Shown: piece after piece, positions 46,235 to 57,100 of the stretch
Layout of the letters: every line of letters starts with the position of its first letter
Numbering within the stretch: the first letter of the stretch is position 1
Assembly: GCA_039583875.1 (NCBI GenBank)
Contig: CM077162.1
Location: 166,179,220 to 166,243,219, forward strand
Length of the DNA: 64,000 bases
Source: Platanthera guangdongensis
Taxonomy: Eukaryota > Streptophyta > Magnoliopsida > Asparagales > Orchidaceae
Direction: 5' to 3'
Notes under the pieces: model-generated
The model's database searches: none
What the model saw: only the letters and a program-made list of their open reading frames with translations
Told to the model about the DNA's origin: nothing
Translations under genes and position numbers: made by a program

Positions 46235-49200
46235 TCTGTGTTGCAGGTGAGTCCAAGTTGTCATGCCCCTATATGGTACTTGGACAGTGGATGTTCCAGG
46301 CACATGACTGGAACAAGGGGATTGCTGAAGGACTACTCACCTATGCTGAATGGACCTAAAGTAATCTTTGGTGGTTCTGAAAAGGGAGTCATCAAAGGAT
46401 TTGGTAACATTTCTAATAACACAATTACAATCTCTCAAGTGGCCTATGTAAACGGTTTGAAACATAACCTAATAAGTATAAGTCAAATGAGTGATCTAGG
46501 ATATAACATTTCATTTGTCAAGAATGGGTGTCATATCAAGAGATCAAGTGATCAAGAGATCATATTGACTGGGTATAGAAAAATAAATGTATATTACCTA
46601 GATTTTGAGTGTGAGAATAAAGGTTCTCCTATCTGTCTTGTGGCTGATGAGAAAGTCTCTCATTGTGTTAAATGGCACAAAAGGCTAGCCCATCTTAACT
46701 ACACGACCATTGGCCAACTCTTTAGCAAAGAGTTAGTGAGGACTGGTCCTCAAGTTAAGTGTGTTAAGGATGTGATATGCTTAGCTTGTCAAAAAGACAA
46801 GCAGACTAGATCCACCTTTCATAGTCTTGAAACCAAGGATTCAGTGAGGTGCTTGTACCTCTTGCATATGGATTTATTTGGTCCTATGCCAGTTCAGAGC
46901 CTTGGTAGGAAGGTCTACACTTTTGTGGTTGTAGATGACTATTCTAGATTCTCATGGGTATTCTTTCTGAAACAGAAATCTGAAACCCCAAAGGTCTTCT
47001 ACAATTTTGTCAAATAAATTCAGAATGAATTAGATAGTTCAGTGGTCAAAATTAGAAGTGACCATGGAACTGAATTCCAATCTGAAAGTATGACAAGGCT
47101 GTGTGAAGAGTTTGGGATTCTTCAGGAATTCTCCTCACCAAGAACACCTCGGCAAAATGGCATTGCTGAGAGAAAGAATAGGATGTTGATTGAGGCTGGA
47201 AGAATGTTATTGAGTGATACTTCTCTCCCAGAATATTTCTGGGCTGAGGTAGTAAATACTGCATGCCATGTGCTCAATAGGGATTCCATCACCAAAAGCC
47301 ACAAAAAGACACCCTATGAGGTTGTGAAAGGCAGGAAACCAAACTTATCCTATTTTAGGATCTTTGGTTGCAAGTGATATGTACTTAACAATGGCAAATC
47401 TCACCTATCTAAGTTTGCTGCCAAATCCCAAGATGGGATATTTGTTGGGTACAGCAACAATAGTAAGGCCTATAGGGTCTACAACTTGGCTACTCAAGTT
47501 GTAGAAGAGTTAGTTCATGTCATTTTTGATGAAACTAGATTTATTAACAGTGAGTTGCCAAGTAGTTCTTGTAGCTCCACGGATATTCAGCAGAAGATGG
47601 ACCAGCTTACTATCAGAGAAGATCCACCTGGAAAGCTGGATGAGGAAAACGGTAGTTTCTGTCCAGGGGGAGTACAAGACACTCAAGCTGGTGAAGAATA
47701 CCATGAAGTGCAGCATAATGATGAGACTGGAGAAGACCAAACTGTTGATAGATTACCTCCAGCAGTTAGACAGTTGAAGGATCATCTTGTACACCAGATC
47801 ATTGGTGATCTAAGACAAGGAGTACAAACAAGGAGCAGGAACTTGAACACAATTCTTTTCTCTATCTTCTTATCTCAAGTGGAACCCAAGAGATTTGAAG
47901 AAGTTGTTAAGGACCCACACTGGATTGATGTCATGCAGGAGGAATTAAATCAATTCAGAAGGTGCAAGGTCTGGGATTTGGTTCTAAAACCAAAGGGTCA
48001 CAATGTCATTGGGACAAAGTGGATATACAAAAACAAGCTTGATGAGAGTGGAATCATAGTGAAGAACAAGGCAAGACTAGTTGCCAAAGGATACAGACAG
48101 GAGGAGGGCATAGACTTTGATCAGACCTTTGCTCCAGTGGCTAGGTTGGAAGCTATCAGACTATTCCTAGCCTATGCAGCATATCGAGATTTCAAAGTGT
48201 TCCAGATGGATGTGAAGTTTGCATTCTTAAATGGAGACTTAAAAGAGGAGGTCTGTGTGGAGCAGCCCTCAGGTTTTGTTGATCCACTCTATCCTACTTA
48301 TGTCTATAGACTTAGGAAAGCTTTGTATGGGTTGAAACAAGCCTTAAGGGCTTGGTATAAAACCCTGTCTAATTTCCTCATTGAGAACAAATTCTCAAGG
48401 GGGAAAATAGACAAGACTCTATTCCTTAGGGAATCCAAAGGAAAGATAATCCTAGTCCAAATATATGTTGATGACATAATATTTGGGTCTACTGAAAGTA
48501 ACCTTTGTAGAAAGTTTGCAAAACTTATGCAAGGGAAATTTGAAATGAGCAGTATGGGAGAACTTAAGTTCTTCTTGGCTCTCCAAGTAAGACAGACTGA
48601 AGATGGCTTGTCCATATCCCAGTCTAAGTTCACCTTGGAGTTAATTAAGAAGTATGGTATGGAATCGTCCACTACCATGAGAACTCCTATGGGGACAAGT
48701 GTGTCTCTAAGCAAAGATGATGCAGGGAAACCTGTAGATGAAACTTTGTATAGAGGGATAGTTGGCTCCCTCTTATATCTGACTGCTAGTAGACCAGATA
48801 TCATGTATGCTGCATGTGTCTGTGCTAGGTACCAAACCTGCCCTAAAGAATCTCATCTGACTGCAATCAAAAGGATTTTGAGATATCTTAAGTGCACACC
48901 TAATCTAGGCCTTTGGTATCCTAGGAATAGGGATTTTCTACTAATGGGCTATTCAGATGCAGAATTTGCAGGTTGCAAAGTAGACAGGAAAAGCACAGCA
49001 GGCACCTGTCAATTTCTAGGAGAAAGACTGGTGTCTTGGAGCTGTAAGAAGCAGACCAGTATGGCAATTTCCATAGCTGAGTCTGAGTATGTTGCTGCAG
49101 GAAGCTGCTGTGCACAACTATTGTGGATACAGCATCAGTTAGAAGACTATGGTATTCAGGTAAGTAGAACACCATTGTTATGTGATTCTACTAGTTCTAT

Positions 49201-49357
49201 TTCTATTGCACATAATCCAATTTCTCATAGTAGAACTAAGCATATAGAAATAAGGTACCATTTTCTTAGAGACCATGTAGAGAAAGAAGATATATCTTTA
49301 GAATTTGTTATCACAGATTTACAACTAGCTGACATGTTTACTAAAGTCTTTAGATGA
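46235..49357 (+). pseudogene. pol: Sirevirus 1 pol: protease, integrase, RT, RNase H
   Basis: A single frame of about 1040 codons. Protease: WYLDSGCSRHMTG (about 46268). Integrase zinc region with H..H..C..C (WHKRLAHLN, CLACQKDKQ) and catalytic core (HMDLFGPM, VVDDYSRFSWVF, SDHGTEFQS, RTPRQNGIAERKNR). [27 protein letters not shown] with the catalytic YVDD (about 48465). RNase [20 protein letters not shown] and [12 protein letters not shown]. The end is [11 protein letters not shown]. Only two stops interrupt it: TAA 47015-47017 and TGA 47375-47377 (probably a Cys TGT). Catalytic motifs are otherwise intact, and it is the only copy here that could once have supplied enzymes to Sirevirus 2. Confidence 0.93.
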
Positions 49358-49433
49358 AACTAAATTCAACAATTTCAAAATTGAATTAGGTATGTTAAAC
49401 ATAAATTAGTTTAACAAAATTGGCTAAGTAAAA

Positions 49434-49833
49434 TTGTGTCGACACAAGAAGTTGTCTGTGTCGACACATAGTAGTTGGTGTCGACATTCCAGGGAAGTAA
49501 TGTCGACACATCTAGAAAATTGGTGTCGACACTTCAGAGAAGTAGTGTCGACACATCCAGAAGTGGTGTTGACACATCCAGAAGTGGTGTCGACACATCC
49601 AGAAGTAGTGTCGACACATCCAGAGGTGGTGTCGACACTTAGGTTCAACACAGATTTCGTCGAGTGAAGAATCGACTGATCGTCGAGCGCAAAAGGAGTA
49701 AGTGTCGGCACATAGAAGTCAACACTTATGTCGAGACATTAGAAGTCTGTGTCGACACTTTTCAACAGTGTCGACACATTAAGAGGATTATGACGTGCCT
49801 TTTCACCTTCGTTTTTAGAAAGGTATAAATAGG
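49434..49833 (+). promoter_or_regulatory. Internal promoter module upstream of ORF3 in Sirevirus 1
   Basis: A dozen or so GTGTCGACAC motifs (49436-49770), including a run of ACATCCAGAAGTGGTGTCG direct repeats, followed by TATAAATAG at 49825-49833. The ORF3 ATG lies at 49933, 108 bp after the TATA start. The motif is that of this element's own LTR. I infer a second promoter producing ORF3 mRNA. Confidence 0.55.
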
Positions 49834-49932
49834 TCAAAAACATTGTCTGTCGACACGCTCTCCATAGTTTCGAGATCAAAACTTTGTGTCGACAAATTCT
49901 CTCATCTAAATTCAAGATTTCTCTCAACCCTA

Positions 49933-52608
49933 ATGGCGCCTAAGCTTGAAGACAATGTCAATGAAGATTATGAGCTAGTATGCAACGCCTTTGACCAAGC
50001 GGAACCCTAGATTAAAGCTGTAGTAACCCTAATTGCAGAAAATGGGTTGGAATTTCTGGTATCTGAACCAACAAAGATTTGGAAGAACGAAATACTAGAA
50101 TTCTATGACGCAGCTACTATAGATTCTTCTGGACTTAAGATCAAATCAATAGTTCAGGGTACTAATGTTAAACTAACCTTGAAGAGCTTGAGGAAAACTC
50201 TTCAACTACCAAGAACTCAAGAAGAAGTAGAAGTTACCTCATCCAAGACAAGGGAAGCACTTCAATGGTGTGGATTGGATCCCACCATGAAGATTGGATC
50301 CTCAATGAACATAAAAGGGATGAATCAGCAAGGGAAATTCCTTTCAGAAATAGTTGACAAAGTCATTATCTGCAAGTCAGGGGGGCATGATAGGATTTCT
50401 GCATATATGTTCAGCCTAATGACCAGAATCATTTATAGACTAAACACAGATTGGTCAGCAGTAATCTTTGAAAAGATTAAGGAAAGTATGAAGAAGCCAA
50501 ATCTGGGAAGAATTATGAGTCTGTACTTGGTTAAAACAATTCCTGAAGTAATGGAACAAACTGCTGGTTCCAAGATTAATCATATGAGAAGAATGAACAT
50601 AAGAATTATCTCCAGATGGGATAGAGTCCTAACTAAGAACATGCCTGATGAGGAGAGGCAAGAGGTTCCTGAAAAATCTCCAGCACAAGATATTCCTGCA
50701 CAAGACCCTGCAGATGGTGCTCAGGTGCAGGGGGAGCCTCAACATGAGGAAGAGCCAACCCACCTGGAAAGTGAAATGGCTACACAGACTATTCTTGAGG
50801 TAATTCAAGAGGTGAATCAATCAATTCTCAATGATAAGGATGAAACACTAACTGAATCTATAATTGATGTTGACCAGTCAACTCAACTAAATAGTCAAGC
50901 ACAAGATGTTATCATAGAGGATACATCTGCTACTGCTAATGCTCCAGAGATATGAGTATCTCCGGTTCATACTCAACAAGAGTTTACCCTAGATGAGTTA
51001 TTCACTGCTATGGAGCAAGGGACTCAGGGGGAGACAGAAAGATTTGAGGGGGAGAAAGCAGATTTTGAGGGGGAGCAAGTTAACCTTGAGGGGGAGCAAG
51101 TAAGTACTGTGAGGGAGGAGTAAGAGACTCTAGGGGAGCAACCTAGAACAGAAAAGGACATGCCTCCTAGTCCTAAGGAAAGAGTTAATATTGCCAGTAC
51201 CTCAGCTTCAGAAGATGTAGTAGAAATTCAAGCTAAAAAGAGGAAGGTGATGGTATTCAAAAGGAGAAGCCAAAATTATAAAAGGGCTTTACAACCTGCT
51301 CCTCAACCTGCCCCAGTAACTGATTACAGTTCTTTGCTGATATCTTTGCAAGTAAAATTGGATGAACAAAGGATTGCCATGGAGAATTATATGGATGAAA
51401 CTCACAAAGATCTCCAACTCTCCTTGGCTCAGGATATTAGATCTATAAGATTTGAAGTCAATCTGAATAAAAAGGAAATGACTGATTGTTTCCACAAGGG
51501 TGGAAATGCTGTGATTTTCCTAGCAAAACATCAAGAAAAGATCAAGACTCAAGTTGATGATATAGCTGTGAAGCAAGGCTATGTCCTAGAAAATCAACTT
51601 AGAACGAATGATAATCTGACAGAATCACATAATGTGATTGTTACAGAAATGAAGAATATTGCTACTGCCCAGACTGAAGCAAGGGCTGCAGCCAAGGCAG
51701 ATTTTGACAAGCAATTCAAGGAAGGCATAGTTGTTGTACAAAAAGCTATTGAGCAATCTCAAAAGTCCATTTCTGCACAGCTACTGAAGTTAAAGTCCTT
51801 CTATAAATATGGTGTTAATTTTCTTGATGAACAAATCAGATTTCAAAAAGATGACCTCAGGGATCATATTGAAAGAGAAGTCATAAAGGGGGAGAGAGTA
51901 TTAGTCAAAGCTGGCTCTGATCATGCTAAATGTATATCTAATAGCATCAGAGCTACACTTGGATATCCACCCCTCTGTGATGATGACAATGTAGCTGAGT
52001 CAGGTATACACCTTGCCTATTTTGGAGGTGACCAACCTGAAGTTGCTCAAGTTATTTATCCTCCCGCAGATTTTGAAATGATTCATCAAGAAGTACAGTC
52101 TATGTACAACCCTCCAGAGGGTAATAAAAATATTATTCTTGAGAAAGTAGACATGCCAGTGCTAGAGGAAATTTTGAACAAAGAGCAAGAAACTCTATTG
52201 TCTAAGAAAAGATTCAGAGAACAGGTAGAGTTGAAGCCTGATTTTGAGCAGTAGAGTCCTACTTCTAGGAATATTATACTGACTGCTTGGAAAGCTGTAA
52301 AGCACAAGACCCAAGAGTGGGGCAAATGGTACTCTGAGCAAGAATGACGAAAGCATGAAGCCAGGCAAGAAGCCATTGTTCAATATAGAAGAAAGGCTAA
52401 AGCTGGGATGCTACCTCCTGATGTTTAGGAGCCTAGCAAATATTTCCCAAAGCCCTTTCACTACTTTGAAAGGCAAAGAATAAGGGCTGAAGAGCAAAAG
52501 AAGAAAGATCTAAAGGGCAAGAAGCTAGATGATGATACTGATGTTCCAATACAAGCCAAGGTCCAATCAGACAAAGGCATAGTTATCAAGGAGCCAGATC
52601 AGCTTTAG
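49933..52608 (+). pseudogene. Sirevirus 1 ORF3, nonsense-damaged
   Basis: One frame from ATG 49933 (MAPKLED) to TAG 52606-52608, about 890 codons, homologous to the intact ORF3 at 41993. Shared features are EILEFYDAATIDSSGLK, CKSGGHDRISAYMF and NLGRIMSLYL in the N-terminal domain, and RNIIL and PKPFHYFERQ near the C-terminus. Internal stops: TAG 50008, TGA 50953, TAA 51121, TAG 52252, TGA 52345, TAG 52426. The middle holds GAGGGGGAG repeats (51030-51115) coding EGEQV-type units, then a helical, coiled-coil-like region. The similar domain plan in two diverged elements shows ORF3 is a conserved component. Function unknown. Confidence 0.85.
51020..51120 (+). repeat. Polypurine-like GAGGGGGAG repeats inside ORF3
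   Basis: Several near-identical purine units (TTTGAGGGGGAGAAAG, TTTTGAGGGGGAGC, CTTGAGGGGGAGC). They copy the core of the true polypurine tract (AGGGGGAGAT). Multiple polypurine tracts have been described as a Sirevirus hallmark. Confidence 0.6.
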
Positions 52609-52856
52609 ATTAGATTTACTTGAGTTTACAACTTTGTAATCTTTAGTGTTTAAATCTTTGTAAACTTTTGATTAGAAACTTTTGGATGTTGAAACAAAAC
52701 AATATATAATGCTCATTGTGTTAGCATTATTATTCTGTGATAATATATTATATATGTTTTGTTTAGAAGTTACCATGTCATATAATATTGTTATACATCA
52801 TAATGTGTATTTCTTATGAATGGTGTATGTCATTGACTAAGGGTTATGACTTCTCC

Positions 52857-52870
52857 AAATAGGGGGAGAT
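52857..52870 (+). other. Polypurine tract of Sirevirus 1
   Basis: AAATAGGGGGAGAT immediately upstream of the 3' LTR. Confidence 0.9.
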
Positions 52871-54552
52871 TGTTGGGTACATTGGAAAATGTGTACCAGA
52901 TTTGAAGAAGCCTCACCTTACTCAATGATATGTATCAAGGTGTATTTGATGTGTTTTGAGTTTATATGTGCAGGTTAAGTAAATGCAGGAATGCAGAAAA
53001 ATTTCTAAGTCCATGTGTCGACACTAGGAGAAGTTGTGTCGACACTTATGAAGGCTTGTGTCGACACTGGAGAAAAGCTGTGTCGACACTTGGAGTTAAT
53101 TGTGTCAACATCTGGAAAGGCTGTGTCGACACCAGAAGCAACTATGTCGACACACAGAGGCATTGTCGACAAACAAAGAAGCATAGTCGACATCAACTGT
53201 GTCGACACCAAGAAGCAGTGTCGACACACAGAAATATTTAGTCGACATCAATTGTGTCGACACTAAGAGGCAATGTCGACACATAGAAGACTTTGTCGAC
53301 ATCAACTGTGTCGACACACACGACTTGTGTCGATACACAGCAGAGTTTCTACAAAGTTAAAGAGAAGAAGTGATTGTGTAGACACACAGAATCAGTGTCG
53401 ACACATTCTACAGAAGCTGTGTCTAGAAGCAATATCTACAACAAAGGAGATGTGTCGACACCACCAAGGCATGTGTCGACACTTGGTCCACTTGTGTCGA
53501 CACTTAGTCTACTTGTGTCAACACATGAAGAAGTTTAGTCTCGACACGTTGCTGACAGAGACAGATTTCAAGAAATGACTGGATGACTTGATAGCTGCCA
53601 TTTCCAATCGGTCTACTACAACTATCAGAACTGTCAGAATTTTGTTAGAAATCGGATCAGCCAATTACCATGGAGAAAGTCTATATAAAGGCATTCTCCT
53701 TCAACAGAAAAAACAACAGATCATTAGACTATTGATAGAAGAACTAATACATAAGATTTTCATCAGAAGATCTAAGAAGAAGTTGGAGAGAGAGAGCTCC
53801 ATCTATTGACGTGCAGTTGTTGTTTCAGGCTGCTAAGAAGGATTCAGATTGAGATCTGAATTTCAAGAAAAAAGCTGATTGAAGATCAACTTCAAAGGAG
53901 TTCAACCCTACTGAGTTCAGATTCAAGAAGCTTTGAAGAAAGCTAAGAATGATTGTTCTCTGCCATCAGATTCTTCCAAGAATTGATCAAGAAGCCATTC
54001 ATCCATTCTCTCTCTACCATGGTGGTGGTAAAATACTTTATTAAATCAATTTTCTGTAGGATCTATTTTAGATCTGAGCTGTAAGCCTGTTTTATAAAGG
54101 CTGAGTTGTAGGGGATTTAGATCTCTGAGTGGTAGGCCTTGTTGAAGCCTTAGTTGTAGGAGATTGATATCTCTGAGTTGTAGGTCTTGTTTAGGCTGAG
54201 GTAGGGCAGATTGCCTGAGCTGTAGGAGTGTGGACTCACTCTGAGTTGTAGGATCCTTGTTGGGTTCTGAGTTGTAAGGTCTGAGGATCTGAGGTGAAGA
54301 GCAGAAGTTAGGCCGAATCTAGCACACTGCTAGATAGGCGAAGGGGGAAAGTGGATGTACCCAGACCTTGGGGAACCACTATAAAAACTGTGTGCACTCT
54401 GTGATTGAATGTTTCTGTGAATGTTGTGCTGTGTTAGTTGTAGAATTTGCAATTTCTGATTAATTACCAGAACAAATATTCTCCCTTGAAGAAAAAGGAA
54501 ATACACCTATTCACCCCCCCCCCCTCTAGGTGGTTAGGCACTAATTCTTTCA
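52871..54552 (+). repeat. 3' LTR of Sirevirus 1
   Basis: Copy of 34077-35789 with the GTGTCGACAC cluster (53010-53550), a TATATAAAG box (about 53683) and the C run near the end; 31 bp shorter overall. Followed by TTTCC and the rest of the split MITE. Confidence 0.95.
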
Positions 54553-54583
54553 TTTCCTAATTTGTCTAGTTTTTTTCCTATTA

Positions 54584-54855
54584 GACACACACACACACAC
54601 ACGTGCTTTTTCGCACTGGATACGTCTGTGCTCGAAACTCTCGGGCGGCCTTCGGCCGTATTCAGTAGGGCTTCGCCCGCCTACGCATGGGCTTCGCCCA
54701 CTATTGATGCTCCGAGCGGCCTTCGGCCTCATAGAAGCTCTCCCCGCTTCCATGCAATTCAACAGCTCGCCACAACCGTCACTCACATCCCCGCATTTCA
54801 CCGACTTGGCGCCGCGACTGCTCCGCATCGACCTATGTGTAAAGTGTTTGTTTTA
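54584..54855. repeat. (AC)n and GC-hairpin cassette
   Basis: A short (AC)n run next to the MITE end, then CGGGCGGCCTTCGGCCG, AGGGCTTCGCCCG, TGGGCTTCGCCCA and GCGGCCTTCGGCC, four stem-loops with TTCG loops within about 110 bp, then unassigned GC-rich sequence. Small open frames here match nothing. Confidence 0.6.
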
Positions 54856-55970
54856 GGATAGTGAATGACCTAGAGGTGGGTGAATAGGTCCAATTTAAAT
54901 CTTGACTACTTTAAATTCACAGAAATTTACTTAGAGTGTGAATTAATCCAATCACGGTATTCAAGAAATGCTGAACAAATCTAAATATAATGGTCACAGC
55001 ATAACACAACAAACAATTGATCACAACACACAATTCAGCGCAGCACATCACAACAAACAAATGTTTTATAGTGGCTCCCCAATTTATGGGTACATCCACT
55101 TTCCCCCTTCGTCTATCTAGCAATGAACTAGATTCGGCCGAACTTCTTCTTTCTTTTCCCCCAGATCCTCAGATCTTACACCTCAGAGCCCATCTGGCTC
55201 CTACAACTCAGACAATGCAATGTCCTACCTCAGATCTTCAAGATCCTATAACTCAGATTCCTCTCCAAAAATCCTACCTCAGAATGCACCTTCACTCCTA
55301 CCCTTCAGGCAAAACCTTGCCCTATAACCTCAGAACCTTATAGTTCCTACAGCTTAAAGAAATTGCCCCTTCTCCTACCTCAGGCACAATGCCCTACCTC
55401 AGCCTTTATAATATAGGCTTACAACTCAGGGATATTAATCCCCTACCCTAGACCTACAAATAGATCTTTCAATATTATAATATCAAAATGAATTTTATGT
55501 TTTGAAATGTCATCCAGAAAGAAAGAGATTGGCGACTTTTTCTTGATCAGATCTTGATGTGAAATCTTCTCCTTTAATCCTTGTTATGAAGAAAATGATC
55601 AAACCTTTCTTAGCTTTTTCAAAGCTTCTTGAAGGAGTAGTTAGGGTTGAACTTAGCTGGAGAAGATAGAAGTTAATCCTCGATCTGTCTTCTTTTCACC
55701 TTCAAAATTCTACAGAATTGATCTGACAGACTTGTCGAAAAGAATGAGAATTATTGTCATCTATTTCTGTTGAGTTGATCTCCTTACACAGGATTTGGCA
55801 AGGATGACCGGCTGCCCCAGTTAATCCACTGACATCTGACAGTTCTGAGAACTGTCAGAACTTCAGGCTTTGAATTCTGTACTTAAAAGAATTTATATCT
55901 TGAAAGCCTCTGTCAGAAGGTGTTGACACTTCTGTACTTAGATTTAGTCAACACCAGTCCTGGGTGTCGA
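54856..55970 (-). repeat. Copia/Sirevirus-like LTR remnant, truncated by Gypsy B
   Basis: On the minus strand it has GAAGGGGGAAAGTGGATGTACCC-type sequence (about 55085-55115), GAGTTGTAGGAG-like leader repeats and an end near CACCTCTAGGTCATTC, all paralleling the Sirevirus 1 LTR but clearly diverged. It stops at 55970 in a GTGTCGA motif where Gypsy B inserted; the other half should lie beyond the window. Confidence 0.7.
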
Positions 55971-56029
55971 TGTAACACCCTGAAACTCAAAAGTGCGACG
56001 GGGGACATTTTGGGCAAGTTTTGGGTTCT

Positions 56030-56830
56030 GGCAGTAGGCACGCGGCCTGGGACACGGGCGTGTCCCAGGGTGTGTCAGGCTGGGTTCGACATTTTGTTCG
56101 AGAGGCCGACGATTTTGGAGTCCACGATCGTCGAAGCAGAGAACACGGCCTGCGACACGGGCGTGTCGTAGGGCGTGTGAAGGCCGTGTCGACGATTCGC
56201 CCTGGGTGTCGACGAATTTCGCTCGACGTTGTGTCGAGACAGGGCACACGGCCTGCGACACGGGCGTATCGCAGGGCGTGTCGACCCGTGTCGACACTAA
56301 GCCCGTGAAGTCGACAGTGCGCTCGACGAAGTGTCGAGACATGGCACACGGCCTGCAACACGGGCTTGTCGCAGGGCGTGTCGACCCGTGTCGACACTCG
56401 TCCGAAAGTCGACGAACTTTGCTCGATGATGTGTCGAGATAAGGCACACGGCCTAGGACACGGGCGTGTCCAAGGCCGTGTCGTCAGGTCGACGATCTTC
56501 GCTCGACGAAGTGTCGAGTGTCGAGACTTTGTACACGGCCTGGAGCCCAGGCGTGTTGAGGTGACACGGGCAAGGACACGGGCGTATCCTAGAACCCGTG
56601 CACTGCTCGGGTTATTTTTGGGGAAAAACTATGGGGGTACACGGCCGGCCACACGGCCGTGTCAGGTGGAACACGGGCGTGTCAGGTCGAACACGGGCGT
56701 GTTCGATACCCGTGTGTTGTTCCAGGCGAGTCGATTTAGACGGCGAATGAGGCACACGGCCCTGGACACGGGCGTGTGCCAGGCCGTGTGCGGTCCAGAT
56801 TGGGCATTTCAGTCCCGAATCAAAGCCGTT
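56030..56830. repeat. Diverged tandem array of ACACGGGCGTGT and GTGTCGACAC palindromes
   Basis: Units of about 100 bp repeat the pattern GCACACGGCCTGCGACACGG, GCGTGTCGCAGGGCGTGTCG, GTGTCGACACT, AGTCGACGAACTTTGCTCGA, TGTGTCGAGAC. Both ACACG/CGTGT and GTGTC/GACAC arms are palindromic. The partial 3' LTR has the same array (63350-64000). Open frames in several phases here are artefacts. Confidence 0.85.
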
Positions 56831-57076
56831 CATTTCTCTATTTTGGGATCCGACAGTTGGGGGTTGTTCCTACTGTGATATACCCGGGATTGGACATTAA
56901 AACCCTCACTTTCCATGAGTTGTTATCTTTCTAAAGCTTAGAGAGAGAGGAGAGCCAAGGAAGGAAGAAGAAGCTAGATTCGGCCATTGAAGGAGCTTCG
57001 AAGCTCCAAATCACGAGCCGACTCCGGATCCACGGAGGCAAAGCTAGTGCGGTGTTTTTCATCCGCTTACTTTTCC

Positions 57077-57100
57077 ATGGCGCCAAAGAAGAACGCAAGG
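57077..57100 (+). other. Candidate first coding exon of Gypsy B gag, inside the LTR
   Basis: ATG in good context (TTCCATGG) opens eight codons, MAPKKNAR, ending AGG|GTAACG, a reasonable plant donor. The gag frame at 58614 has no ATG at its start and follows ACCACTATAG, an acceptor-like site; the exons are in the same phase (0). Gypsy A has the same arrangement. The LTR partner copy lies outside the window. Confidence 0.5.

Larger units (their letters stand above)
34077..54552 (+). mobile_element. Sirevirus 1: Ty1/Copia element with ORF3, interrupted by Sirevirus 2
   Basis: Bounded by the target duplication TTTCC (34072-34076 and 54553-54557), with LTRs TGTTGGG...CTTTCA of 1713 and 1682 bp. 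The primer site is 35792-35803 and the polypurine tract AAATAGGGGGAGAT is 52857-52870. The order is gag with two CCHC knuckles, pol (integrase before RT, as in Copia), a long third ORF, then the 3' LTR. The extra ORF, large gag and size of about 12 kb without the nested insert fit the Sirevirus lineage. Sirevirus 2 sits in gag at 37803. Several nonsense codons disable it. Confidence 0.93.
33918..54583. mobile_element. MITE (185 bp) split by Sirevirus 1
   Basis: The left arm is 33918-33987. The right arm is 34034-34076 continued at 54558-54583 once the retroelement and one TTTCC copy are removed. The reassembled arms are 70 bp with few mismatches (shared blocks TAGGAAAG, AAGACTAC, ATATTTCAACGACTATTTC). 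The loop is 33988-34033. The outer flanks are (GT)n on the left and (AC)n on the right, so even the microsatellite is part of the inverted symmetry. No clear target duplication, so the superfamily is unassigned. Confidence 0.8.

Noticed and set aside
56021..56878. Frames of 95-170 aa in the Gypsy B LTR array
   Set aside because: The same array is open in several frames on both strands; repeat translation artefacts with no domain.
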